In this document: positions 24,930-36,954 of the stretch, piece after piece
Layout of the letters: each line of letters opens with the position of its first letter
Numbering within the stretch: position 1 is the stretch's first letter
Origin: Cenococcum geophilum 1.58
Taxonomy: Eukaryota > Ascomycota > Dothideomycetes > Gloniales > Gloniaceae
Assembly: GCA_001692895.1 (NCBI GenBank)
Contig: KV748225.1
Span: forward strand, 1 to 64,000
DNA length: 64,000 nt
Reading direction: 5' to 3'
Translations under genes and position numbers: made by a program
The notes under the pieces: generated by a model
The model's input: only the letters and a program-made list of their open reading frames with translations
Databases searched by the model: none
Told to the model about the DNA's origin: nothing

Positions 24930-25370
24930 TATTTAATTATCTTGCGATGTTTGTTTTACTTCTAACGCTAAATATACACGTCCTATAACTCTTAATAGTC
25001 TTTAAGTTCCCTAAGTAATTTATTATAGGGTCTTATGTTTAATCTGCTGCTATAAAGCTTAATAGTAACCTAGCGCAGGCCCTTACTAAGCTTAAGCGTT
25101 CTTAGGATATAGAATAAAAGGCCCTAGATGCTCGCATCGCGGCGTCTACCCGTCTACTTTATCTTAAGAAGGTGCGTAAGAAGGTTTATTTTAAGGAGTA
25201 GAAGCTTATAAAATAAGGTTTGCAGAAACTTAGTAATAAAAGAACGGATTCTCTTCTAATAGCAAAGGAAATAACTCTAAGTAGTTTAGCAGTCGCTCTT
25301 TCTAGGTCCCCCTTAGGTGGCTTATTCTTTAGTAATTTTTTTTTATTAATATTGCCTAACCTTTTCTCTT
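24930..25370 (+). other. Coding-like stretch antisense to chromovirus 3
   Basis: Between the chromodomain and the 3' LTR, the strand opposite to gag-pol reads protein-like sequence: NSNLAQALTKLKR, ALDARIAASTRLLYLKKVRK and NKRTDSLLIAKEITL. The composition is basic and helical. The retroelement-sense strand of the same segment also has a 62-residue open frame (25186-25374), so which strand coded is not certain. It is fossil sequence inside a dead element; function unknown. Confidence 0.4.
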
Positions 25371-28300
25371 CCAATACTCCTGTACCTTTTTTATAGCGTT
25401 CTTTAGATTTTCTAGTAGCTCCTAGGTAGTCTTATTATAGCCTATCCACTTTACTTCGTACTATATTTTATTATTGACGTCCTTATAACTAATAATCTTT
25501 AAAACTTGCTATTTGTCTTCTTCTTATCCTCTATACATATCTGCCTCGTAGATTGGTGGCTTAATATTTCTGTGTGCTAGCTTTAGCATTATAATATGCT
25601 GTATAGGGTAGATCTTTATTTTAGCTAGTAGGTTTAACTTAAACGTAACTAATAAAATTTTCTGCGTAATTTTAAAAGGTCCTAGTCTAACATAGTCTAA
25701 CTTCTTACTTAGTTATCAACTCTTAAAATTTTTGTATAGTAGCTATACTTTATCTCCCTCCTTAAGATCTGGTCCCTTAGATCTCTTAGTATTATAGTAC
25801 TTTTTTATTCTTTACTGTACTGTTTTAGCTGTTTCCGTAAGGTTTATATAAAGATTTATTAAAGTCTCTATTCTTTACTTAGCTTTACTACTCGTTTTCT
25901 TTACTTATTATAGCAATAATAATGTTCTTAGCTCGTGCCTATAATTCGCCTTAAATAGTAACATACCTATTCCTTTTTGTGGTGTTATATTATATATAAA
26001 CTGTATAACTAGTAATAGCAATACCTAATTATTCTGTACGTAATTAATATAGTACCTTAGATACTGCTCTAGTATCTAGTTTAATCTTTCCGTTTAACCG
26101 TTTGTCTATAGATAATATACGGTAGAAGTTACTGCTTAAACTCCTTGCTTCGCTAAGAATACTTCCCAAAATATTACTACGAATCTTAGATCTCTATTTA
26201 ATATAATTTTACTTAGTGCTCTATATCTTGCAAATACTTCTTTAATATAGATTCTAGTGATATCTTTTGCTAAGATTTCTTCCGTATAGGCTATAAAGTA
26301 TCCCCACTTTATAAGCTTGTTTACTATTACTAAGATTACGTTATAATCTTATCCGGTAATAAGATCTTTTAATTTTAGTAACTTAATAATAAAGTCCTAT
26401 AATATAACCTTCTATAGTCTCTCTGGTATTTTAATAGGTTGTAGCCCTCTATACGGCTTATGCCTTGTTAGTTTATTTCTTTAGCAATTTAGACACTCCT
26501 TAATGACCCTTTTAGCTATTCTTTAAATTCTGTTAATAATATACTCCTCCTAGAGTCTTAATACTAAGCCCGTGGCTCTATTGTGTCCTTAAGTTAGTCC
26601 CTTATAGAAGTCCTCTATAAACTACTCTACTATACTTCTTAGGATGTACTTTGCTTCTTAATTTTCGTATATATCCGACTGTAGGTCTTCTAGTTATGCT
26701 TTTAAAATCCTTTATACTTAAAAGCTTTCTGGTGTCTTATAGACTTTCTTTTCTAACTTATTTTCTTATGTTGCTGTAATCTTTGGATGATTATACCTAA
26801 TTAGTCCATTTATGTCTTTTCGCAGTAAAGCCCCTAATGGCTTATTATTGTTTTATAGTTTAGCCTTTTAACTTAACGCATTGGCTCGCGTGTTATCTAT
26901 ACCCTTAGTATACTAAATTTCGAAATGGTATTCTGTAAGCATCTCTACCCATCTAACCTATTTTTAGTTAAGTTTCTTTGTTGTTAGGAATCCTATTAGG
27001 TTCTTATAGTCTGTTTTAACTATAAATGGTTTTTCTATACCTTATAAGAACGCTCTCTATTTTTTTAGTGCTATAACTATACCTAATAACTCCTTATTAT
27101 AGATGTTATAGTTTAACTCTAGTAGTATTATCTTCTGACTATAGTATGCCACTAGGTGCTATCTATCTAGATGCTTTTATATAAAGTATACTTCTAGTAT
27201 AAAGTCTAATATATCTATTTCTACAACTATCTCTAGTTCTAGTTAATAGATCTTAAGAACTAGCTCCTAGGTAAATAACTCTTTAACTTTTTTAAAGAGT
27301 TTTCGCTGTTCCTCTCCCCATGCCTATAGTTCTTCTTTCTTTATTAATTATGTGAATGGCTTAATATCTTTTAACTATTGCGCTATAAACCTCCTGTAGT
27401 AATTGCAAAACCCTAAGAATAATCTTAACTACGTAATATTCTCTAGTTCCTGCTAATTTACTATAGCCTTAATCTTCTTTAGATCTATACTAAGTTGGCC
27501 TAGTTTAATAATAAATCTAATAAAATTAGTCTTCCTGGTAAAGAACTCGTATTTCTTAATTACTACTAGCATCTATTCTTTCTATAGTCTCTTTAGTACC
27601 TATTTAATATATTCTCCGTGCTCTTCCTTATTTATTAAGTAGATAATAATATTATTAAGGTATACTATAACAAATTCATCTAAATATTCTTTTAATACAT
27701 TATTAATACGCTTCTAGAACATTGCTAGTGCGTTTATAAGCCCAAATTATATAACTAATAGTTTATATAGTCCTTCCTTTAATCTAAAGGCTGCCTTTTA
27801 TTTATTGCCTTCCTTAATCCTAATCTAATGGTATGCCTATCTTAGATCTATCTTTATAAAGATTTGCGCATTACCTATCCTGTTTTAGATTTCGCTAATT
27901 AAGGGTAAAGAATACCTATCTTTTCTAGTAATGCTATTTAACTATCTATAGTTGATATACAGCCTTAGTTTGCTATTCTTCTTTAGTATAAACAGTACTG
28001 GATATCCTACTAATAACTGCGATAGTCTAATATATCCCTTTTGTAAGTTCTCTTAGATAAACTCTTTTAGTGCTCTACCTTCTTCTTTAGTAAGCTTATA
28101 GATTAGAAAGAACCTTAGACTTATTCCTAGTTTTAATTCTATCTTATAATCCTATACTATATACTCTAACAGCTTTTCACTTTTAGGTAACTATAGTTTC
28201 TTGCTATACTTATAGTATCTTTTTAGTACATAGCTTAGCCCTTTTTCTATTTCTTTATAGGTCGCTCCTACTTAGTACTATACCAACTTAGCTTATTATT

Positions 28301-31300
28301 ATATCTTACGGCGTTAAGTATCTCTGATATTAACCTAACCTATAATCTAATTGATCTTTGAATTATATTCCTGTAACTAAGGCATTTTTAGTACTGCCTT
28401 ATTATTCCCTAATAGTAATATATTAAAAGACATCTTAACTAGTTTTCCTTTAATAGTTAACTAAATAGGTCCTATTTTAAGATTGATAATACCTCCTCTA
28501 TAGGCTATCAGATCTCCTAAAATTGTCACTAATAGATAAGGACATTCTTTTTGCCTATGTGGTAATCCTATCCTTTTTACTACTATTAGCGAGATATAGT
28601 TCCTTATTGCTCTACTATCTATTAATGCCTTAAACTGTTGATCTTGCTATTTAATTTATAAATTTAGGTGTTGTCCTTGAATTCCTTTAAGGGTCTAAGG
28701 CTCTACTACTGGCTCCCTCTAGTCTTATAGGCCTTTACTTTTCCCAACTATTGGCTACTAGATCCTATTTGTACTTGGTCTAACTTAGGCCAATACTTAG
28801 TTTGTTTCTTATCTTTAATATACTATAGATAGGTGTTCTCTAGATATTCCCACTATTATTATCTATTTAGGTATTCTTCCGTAAGGAATCTTCCTAGTTA
28901 AAGTATTAAGTCCCCTTATTCTTAAACTTCTACTAGGTACTAACTATATATATACTTAGCGTTTTAATATTTCGCCTTGTTTATTATCTAATATATCCTT
29001 ATTAAATACTTTTAATTTTTGTTCTTTAGTGCTTTATGCATATTATACGTATTATCTACGCATGCTATCTATAATAGTATATAATGTGCTTAATATCTTA
29101 GGTTAACTCTTAGCTTATCCTCGTCCTTAAGTTTAAACCTTTCTTATATTAGTTTAGGCGTTATAACTTTATTTATAGGTACTAAGATTTGTCTTTCGCT
29201 TCTCTAGTCCTCTAATTACTTCTCTAGATCTTTTAATATTATAATTAAGGCCCCCTTAATATAAGTTATAGCCTTCTCTATAATTAGGTGGTCTTAGATA
29301 ACTTTCTTATCCAACTATATATAGAAATCTTCCTACTTATTGTTATATTGTTATCTATACTACTTTTAGTACAGCTGCTTAAGTATATACGGCTCATCCG
29401 TAAGGAAATATCTCTTTATTACTATATTGTAACAGCCTTTAGTATATCGTTCTTTAAACCTAGTAGGAATCTCTAGATCCTCTTCTTATTCTAGTTTGGT
29501 AAGCTACTTAGCTCTTAGTGTACCTATTCTAGGCCTATTAGTAATTCTTTATATTAGCGCTCTATCCTTTATATGTCCTAATATGCTAGATCTCTTATCT
29601 AGTTTCTGTTCTTGCTATAAGGTAATTCTTGCCCTAAATTTCTCTATGGTTTCTTTTACGTCGCGTCTTATAAGTAGATCCTTAAAGTCTTTATGCTTCT
29701 TGATCTTAGTATTAACTTTTTAATCTTTAGGCTAAATACTGTATTCCCCTAGTAAGTCTTCTAGGTTTATATATCTGTCTCCTAGTCTAATTGCTATTTA
29801 TGCTGTAGATTTTCTAATCTATAAAGAAGCCTCTTACCTCTTGCTTATAGGTGTCCTGATTTATACTCTAAATTCTTATCCCCTTAGATTACTTAATCTT
29901 AAGCTTACTTCTAGCTTAAGCTTAGTTCCCGCCTTAGTCTAACTAGGCGTCTATAGTGTTTTTATTTTATTTTAAGAGTCTTAAATCTCACTTATCTTGT
30001 CTTAAGAATCTTATGCTGTAGAAAACTCTTGTCCTGAGCTTATTTATATGTTTTTAAACTAAGCTACTACCCTGCTCTATTGGTTTTCGTTTATTATAGG
30101 TCCTTAGGTATACCTTATCTTATCTTAAGAATCTTAGTTATTTCTTATCTTATTTTAAGAATCTTAAGCCTATAGCCTTTTGCCTTTATTAAGTGGTAAG
30201 CTAGTACTAGCAATTATTTGCTTGCTTAATTGTCTTTAGATATTACTCCTTCCGTCTTATAAAGCAATAGATGCCGTATCTAATGGTGTTATAATACCTA
30301 TTACTAAACTATACTCTATAGCGGTCTTAGTCTCTACTTTTATTACGTTATTAAGGTTTAGATACCCTTAGTTGGTTCCTTTACTATCCTTATTACTATT
30401 AATTAATAAGTACTCTAACTCTATTATTATTATTACTAATCTTTACCCGTATATTACTGTGATATCTTAATCTAGCTTATAAAGTTAATCTTATTTTTTA
30501 TCTAACTCTTTGGTTTCTTTAAGTCCTTTTAACTTTAGCTCTTGCGGCTAATAGCTTGTACTGTACTTGGCGTCTTTATAAATTTAGTATGCGTTATTAT
30601 AACAAAACGCAAAACTTCTAATTAAATATTCTTTTGTTCCTTGTAGTATACTATTATCCCTCTATATATATGTGTTATATACTATTAATCTGGTTCCCTT
30701 TATTATATAGTGACTCTAACTATCTTTATAATCCCTTACGAAGTAACCCTATTTTCTATAATTTATATAAGCTCTATCTCTAAACCATTAACTTTATTAT
30801 AGAGTCCGCCTAAATATCTTCTGCTATTAAGATCCCTGGTTTAGCCTATGCTTTTTAGTCCTGTAATTACTAGATCCTTAACCTTTAGGTTTTTATAGTT
30901 TCTTACTCCATCTCTTATAGGCTTCTTTAGTACTACTTAGGTTTATTAGCTCTACGCCATACTATAGTTTCTAATTTAGCTTAGGTTATTGCGTACTCTA
31001 CGCCTTATATAACTATAGAACTCTGTCCTAGCCTTTCTTAGCCTATTCCCTTTAAAAGATCCTATTATTAATCTTAATTACTTAATCTATTAATTCCCTT
31101 AAGGTGTCCGCATCTTCTATTAGAATAATTATATCCTAGACTTTAGCCTTAAGTCCCTATTTATACTATGCTATAAGCACCTTATTATTCCACTTAAGTT
31201 ATATAGCTAGCGTTTAGAATTATATTATATACTTAATCGCTAAAGTCCGTTACGTTAGGTCCTAAAGTTTTCTTTTTGCTATAGTTGTTGCTTCTAGGTC

Positions 31301-31817
31301 CCTGAACATTTATATAAGTCGCTCTACAAATCTATTCCAGCTTAAAAACATAAACCGTACTTCCTAGTTTGTTATTATTATTCTATTTACTTATATCTTT
31401 ATAAGGTAAGACTTAAACCATTTAAGTGCTCTTTTTAATAAGAATAATCCTATATATGCTACTTAATCCATAGTTATTACTAGCTTTACTCCTTTCTGCG
31501 TAACCTTAAAGTATATTTACATAAAGAATCCTTTAAGCTTTAATCTTTCTCCTAAGAATCTTTTAATTAATAGTAACTTAACCTTTGCTGCTTTTATCCT
31601 ATTAATCCTATTTTTAAGTGCCGCATTATTTCCCGTTAACTAGTTAACTATTATTTATAGCTATCCTACTGTTATAGGTTGTTATAAATCAGTATCTGCT
31701 ATACTAGTATTGTTACCTAATTCTAACGTATTTACCGCCGTTAATAGCGTTATAGTGGTGGCTGCTTTTAGTAGCATATTGTTTAACTTATTAAAACTAT
31801 AACCGTGGTAGTAATTA

Positions 31818-32238
31818 TATAATAAAGCCTTATAGTAGGGACTACGGTGGACTTATTAATGGGCTAGGTATATAGGTATTATAAGTAAGTCAATAACGTA
31901 ATAATAATTGGTAGAGTGGTTGCCTAACAGATTAACTCTAATTATATTCCAAGAATTACTATAAGGAAGGAACTATCTAGGTAGGGACTAAGGGTCCTTA
32001 AATACACAACTATACTCCTATAAAATCCTTCTTATATATAATGTACGTCTTATACGTAAGGTACGTAAGTTCCTTTTATTCCTCTCGTTCCTCTCATAGC
32101 ACCTTATATAACCTTGGTTACTATTCCTCATTATATAGTTCCACGGGTTCTATCCTAAACCGTGCTTATATTAACCAACTAGCTTCTTCCGACTCTTCTC
32201 CAAGTAGTTGTAACATTGTACTTAAAGCGTCCGTAATA
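31818..32238 (-). repeat. 5' LTR of chromovirus 3
   Basis: 421 bp, followed by the TGTCT target duplication at 32239-32243. Confidence 0.92.
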
Positions 32239-32243
32239 TGTCT

Positions 32244-33959
32244 AAGCTGGCATATTTAGCTCTAATATAGCCATCACATCTAGCCCCTTATTAGGAGGTT
32301 AGTGGCTTAAATTCTCCACCCTCGTTCTTTAGTAAAAGGCAGTACTAACATATCTATTTACTTCCTAACAATGCTAATTTAGCTAATCTTCTGCGCCGCT
32401 CGTATTAATAGGATATAAAGCCCCGCTTATACGTACGCGTTATAAGCTATCTATAATAAAAGGAGGTAGTGTCTTTATTAGTAGCGGGGCTCTTTAATAC
32501 TAATAGCCTAGTAATAGATACGCCTGCCGCTTATATGGTGATTATATATTATAACCGACTACCGGACCTTGCATATTACCCTATTTCACCTACGTTAGCA
32601 CTACCCTCGTATATCTCAGATATGTTTGAAATGAGTTATAGGCTTTAGAGTTTAGGGTCTACTTTTATATATTTATACCACTTAATTTCTATAAATTTAC
32701 AATTAAGTTGCTCGTTCAATTCCTACACTGCAAAGCTTACATATATAAATATATAAATGCGCCAAGTAAAGGACTATATGGGGTGCTGTATGAGGTGCTA
32801 TATAATGCTCGCCCTCCTGACGTAGCTAGCTGGTATTAAAAATTACTTTATAGTTATATCGCGGTACCACTAATCCGTTATGCGCCTAAAAGCTATAACC
32901 TTCTAATTTTAATCTAGGTGGTTCCTATAATAGCCCTATAGCTTAAAAGGCTAGATTATTAATCCTTTACCACTTTGCCGCTAAGCAGTTAGGTAGAGCT
33001 AATAGCCCCTTAGCCCTAAACTAGTAGATTAAACGGCGTCTCTAAAATATCCGTAGTAATATAACTATATTACTAGGCAGGCATATATAGCTACCTAGGC
33101 AACGCTCTATATAATGTCCGTTTAAATAATACCTAACATAGCCCCGTATAGGGTGGTTGCTTAAATTAGCAACGTCTAAATACTTTTCCGTTAAGTAGCC
33201 TAGTAGGTATACCAGCCGTAATATAGGTAGCTTTAGCTATCGGTAAACGCTAAAGCGGGCCGTTTAACTAACAGCATATCCTAGGAGAGAAAATAGCATA
33301 TAGGTTAGCTAAAATAAGTGCGACGTAAGCTCGCTTAAGCCCTTAAGGGTAGTAATGCGGCACGCCTATCCCTCCCTACCCTAGAAGGAGATATGCGGCA
33401 GAGTTAAATAAGACGATAGTACTGACGCGGCTAGTGACTACGGAATTCCCCTAACCCCCTTCCTATGGGACGGTTTTAGGCCAGCGTTATTTAGGAGGCT
33501 AAAGGAGAAAGAGCGTAAGAGAGAGAATAGGATTATAAGGGTATGTTCGCGCTTAGCGGACAGAGGCAGCGCTAAGAGATCTTAATAATAATTAAAGTCA
33601 CCAGCACCAGAGGCGGTGATTGGGAAAGGAGGCTATGACTATCTATATATTGCTATAAAAGAGAGTCGCCCATTAGAAAGGCCGTAATTAACTGCATTAA
33701 TTATTAGTCTAAGATATAGGTGAATAAAGGAATAAGTAGGCTGGACTTGCATACGTATAAGCGCTAAGGGGCGGCAGAAATGCCTTAATACGACTATGCC
33801 AGGGACTGGTAGTAAGAAGAGGAGGAGGCGCAGCGTTAGGAGAAAGGAAAGATGGAGGATAAGAGGAAAAGCGGCGAGAGAAATGGCCTTTTATAGTTAA
33901 GGTTGAGGGGCAGTCTTGGCTTGGCTAGGGTTAATAAGCGAGGGCGCCTTGCCCGTAAA
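32244..33959. other. RIP-mutated unassigned region with a basic coding-like patch
   Basis: No family recognised. A G-rich, less mutated patch (33470-33900, plus strand) reads VGWTCIRISAKGRQKCLNTT followed by a very basic KKRRRRSVRRKERWRIRG segment, which could be the end of a mutated gene. The remainder is AT-rich with nothing identifiable. Confidence 0.35.
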
Positions 33960-34742
33960 GGAAGCCTTTATTTCCTAATACAGTTTCCCTAATAACAAAA
34001 TAACTAGTTATATAGTTTATATATAATAAAACACTATAGAAAGATATAGAGATATTACTATTTTAAGTAAATTACAAATATAAGCCTAGAATATTGCTAT
34101 TATTATAATAAGTAAAGAAAATAAGTAGTATAGTAAAGTAAAAAATAGAGACTCTAATAAATCTTTATAAAGACCTTTACTTTATAACAAAGTTAGTATT
34201 AAAAAAGATAAAAAAGTATTATAACGCTAAAAGATTTAAGGGACTAGATCTTAAAAAGGGGGATAAAGTATAGCTAAGATTTTAGAAGTTATATATAGAC
34301 TTACTAGCAAAAATAAAGATTTACCCTATATAGTATATTGTAATACTAAAGCTAGTATATAAAGATATAGAGCTACTAGTTTATAAAGTAGATATATATA
34401 AAGGATAAAAAGAAGATAAATAGTAAGTTTTAAAGATTATTAATTATAAGGACATTAATAATAAAATATAGTATAAGGTTAAGTGGATAGGCTATAATAA
34501 GACTACTTAGACACTATTATAGAACAAAAAACGCAATAGGAAAGATATAGAAGTATTAAAAGAAAATAGGTTAGGCAATATTAAAAAAAAGCTAAAACTA
34601 AAAAAATTAGTTAAAGGTAATAAAGGAGATATAGGACTAGAGGGATCCATTACTAGTATACTAGCTATTTCTGCCTCTTCTTAATTAGAATCCTTTTTAG
34701 CCTTCTTAGCCTTAAGCTAAGTTAAACCTTACTCTATAAGAT
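33960..34742 (+). mobile_element. Chromovirus 3-family fragment: integrase end and chromodomain
   Basis: Plus-strand fossil fragment. It carries the C-terminal integrase region (about 34200-34330) and the chromodomain (about 34430-34510, KVKWIGYNKTT) of the same family as chromovirus 3, then a 3' tail that resembles the fragment at 45509-45900. It stops exactly where an LTR of the family begins in the opposite orientation. Broken and RIP-mutated. Confidence 0.75.
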
Positions 34743-34836
34743 TGTAATAAAGCCTTATAGGAAATACTATAGTAGACTTATTAATAGCCTAGGTATATAG
34801 GTTAGGAAATAGTTAATAATATAAATATAACTAGTA

Positions 34837-36323
34837 CGAAGGCGGCGGCGGCAAAAAGTAATCGGACACCGATACTTTAGCCGAAAAATATAACCCTACT
34901 AGGAAATTATTAATTCTAGCATTAAATTAACTTTAACTTTAGTACTAATTATAGTATAAAAGGTTTCGTGCTTAAAGTCAGGTCTTAATCGTTCTTCTAC
35001 AAGCTTTAAAGCCTTCCTCTACAGCGACGTGGTGTCGCCATTTCTTACAATTCTTCTCGTTGAGTGCGCAAGCTTAAAGATCTCCGTAACGTCGTCAACT
35101 AAGAGAACCAAGGGTCTTCCGCTCTTCTCCTTCACAGAAACTAGATCTTCGACTTTAGGAGGTAAGAGGCTAGCAGCAAGGCGCTCTTCTTTACTGCAGT
35201 TTTCTTATCTTCTGCAAATTCGCTTAATAAGAGCCGCCCATATTACAATACGCATTAAAAAATATACCCCCCTATTGCCCCACTAAATATAGCTCTATAT
35301 TTTATATATAGTAGCCTATTTTATAGCTCTATCCTAGGGCTATAAAATAAGCCCTTATTTATATAATTTAGGGCTGTTTTTGTAGAGTTATAGGGGGTGC
35401 TTATTGATAGGAATGGAGGAGGTCGCGATCGCGCAGAGCCTCAATTTAAGTTTTACAGCTACCCCCTATAGCCCCACTAATACAGCTCTATATTTTATAA
35501 ACAGAGGCCTATTTTATAGCTCTATTCTAGAGCTATAAAACAAGCCCTTATTTATATAATTTAGAGCTATTTTAGTAGAGTTGTAGGGGGTGCTTGTTTT
35601 GGGGCAAAGCGGTTCCTAGATTAGTCAGCGTAAAGCCTTAATTTAAGTTTTGCGGGTGTTGCAAAGCACCCCATATAATTCCACCAATATTGGTCCAATT
35701 TATATAAATAATGGTTTATTTTATAGCCCTAAAATAAAGCTATAAAATAGGCCTCTATTTATAAAATATAGAGCTGTATTAGTGGGGCTATAGGGGGTAG
35801 CTGTAAAACTTAAATTGAGACTCTGCGCAATCGCGACCCTCCTTAATAAGCACCCCCCATAACTCCACAAAAACAGCCCTAAATTATATAAATAAGGGCT
35901 TATTTTATAGCCCTATAATAGAGCTATAAAATAGGCCACTATATATAAAATATAGAGCTATATTTAGTGGGGCAATAGGGGGTGTATTTTTTGATGCGTA
36001 TTGTGATGTGGGCGGCTCTTATCAAGCGAATTTGCAGAAGATAAGAAAACTGCAGTAACTGCAAGAGATCGTTTCCATATATCGGCAGCTGTTAATTTTA
36101 CAAGGTTGCAGAGCTTTACTGCCTCTCTTCTAGTCTTTCCGCACTTATAATACGTTAAATATTAAGCTTTTCTAATATTAGAAGTATAAGGACCTATTCT
36201 ACTAAGTATTAACTAAGTAGAGTAGAAGTAGGGTTGGTGTAGGCGCGAAAAAGGTCAAATTTTGGTGGAGTTGGGTTTTCTCGCTAAGTATCGGTGTCCG
36301 ATTACTTTTTGCCGCTGCCTTCG
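34837..36323 (-). mobile_element. Tc1/mariner-like TIR element with a giant internal foldback
   Basis: Terminal inverted repeats of about 40 bp start CGAAGGCGGCGGC at the left and CGAAGGCAGCGGC at the right (reverse complement). They share AAAAAGTAATCGGACACCG and are flanked by a TA duplication (34835-34836, 36324-36325). The family LTR it splits gives the empty site, with one TA. On the minus strand 34960-35190 reads like the N-terminal helix-turn-helix of a Tc1-type transposase: PPKVEDLVSVKEKSGRPL, DDVTEIFKLAHSTRR, then VAVEEGFKACRRTIKT. No catalytic DDE domain is present. The centre is a foldback with arms 35191-35595 and 35664-36058. It looks like a transposase-deleted, non-autonomous derivative. 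Confidence 0.82.
35191..36058. repeat. Foldback of two ~400-bp inverted arms
   Basis: Arms 35191-35595 and 35664-36058 are inverted copies; the outer ends share CTGCAG and TCTTCTGCAAATTCGCTT. Each arm holds two tandem modules beginning CCCCCTATAGCCCCACTAAT-like and ending GGGGGTGC. The loop is about 68 bp. One arm alone could fold back on itself. Confidence 0.85.
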
Positions 36324-36644
36324 TAAAGTAGGTTACCTAATAGATTAACTCTAATTATGTTCTAAGATTTACTATAAAGAAGAGAACTATCTAGGTAGAG
36401 ACTATAGTCCTTTAAATATATATTACTGCGCCTGAAAAAATACTAAGTATATTAGTATATTAATATATTACATTCCTATATTTCTATATTTCTATATTTT
36501 AAACTTATAATATAACTAGCGACGTAATTTAGCTACCCCTTATTTTATAGCTTAATTAGTTCTAGTACCTCCTATACTATTTTAACTAACCTATTTATAT
36601 CTCTTTTTAGTAGTTATACTACTATTAATATAAGGTCCGTAATA

Positions 36645-36954
36645 CTATCCCCCTCCTTTTTATTTTTATTTTTAAAGATATCTTCTATCTTTAAGTTGTC
36701 TATTAAAGGTATAGCATTTCTATTTTTAATTTAATAACCTTTATTATTTCTAATATCTTTTATTAGATCCTTTATATCTTTTATTAGATCCTCTATATCT
36801 TTTATTAGATCCTTTATATCTAATTATTATAATTAGCTAATACCTATAATTCTTTTACTTAGTAAAAATTAGACTATATTAGACTAGGACTATTTAGGAT
36901 TATAGCTAATATTTTAAAAGTTATATATAAACTTAACTTACTAGTAAAAATAAA
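36645..36954. mobile_element. Chromovirus 3-family internal scraps left of the LINE
   Basis: 36645-36740 match the internal sequence beside the 3' LTR of chromovirus 3 (minus). 36890-36954 match the integrase-end sequence seen at 34260-34330 (plus) and continue across the LINE at 45509. A 21-bp unit (ATCTTTTATTAGATCCTTTAT) is repeated three times at 36754-36820. Confidence 0.6.

Larger units (their letters stand above)
24216..32238 (-). mobile_element. Ty3/gypsy chromovirus fossil 3, complete with both LTRs
   Basis: Minus-strand LTR retrotransposon of 8.0 kb. LTRs 24216-24636 (3') and 31818-32238 (5') are both 421 bp. The target duplication TGTCT lies at 24211-24215 and 32239-32243. On the minus strand from high to low coordinate come a long gag region (about 31700-29000), protease (about 28700-28330), reverse transcriptase with the active-site box near 27650 (about 28120-27380), RNase H (about 27300-26900), integrase (about 26800-25700) and chromodomain (about 25570-25390, KWIGYNKTT). 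An unusual 750-bp stretch separates the chromodomain from the 3' LTR. Heavily RIP-mutated, with many tens of breaks. The same family left the fragments at 33960-36954 and 45509-45900. Confidence 0.92.
34743..36644 (-). repeat. LTR of the chromovirus 3 family, split by a Tc1-like element
   Basis: Starts TGTAATAAAGCC (34743) and ends near GTCCGTAATA (36644), the minus-orientation limits of the 421-bp LTR. The Tc1-like element 34837-36323 sits inside it. About 100 bp beyond the LTR (36645-36740) match the internal sequence next to the 3' LTR of chromovirus 3. Confidence 0.8.

Noticed and set aside
35029-35286. Plus-strand open frame of 85 codons
   Set aside because: The opposite strand gives a transposase-like helix-turn-helix reading, and the frame runs into the foldback arm.
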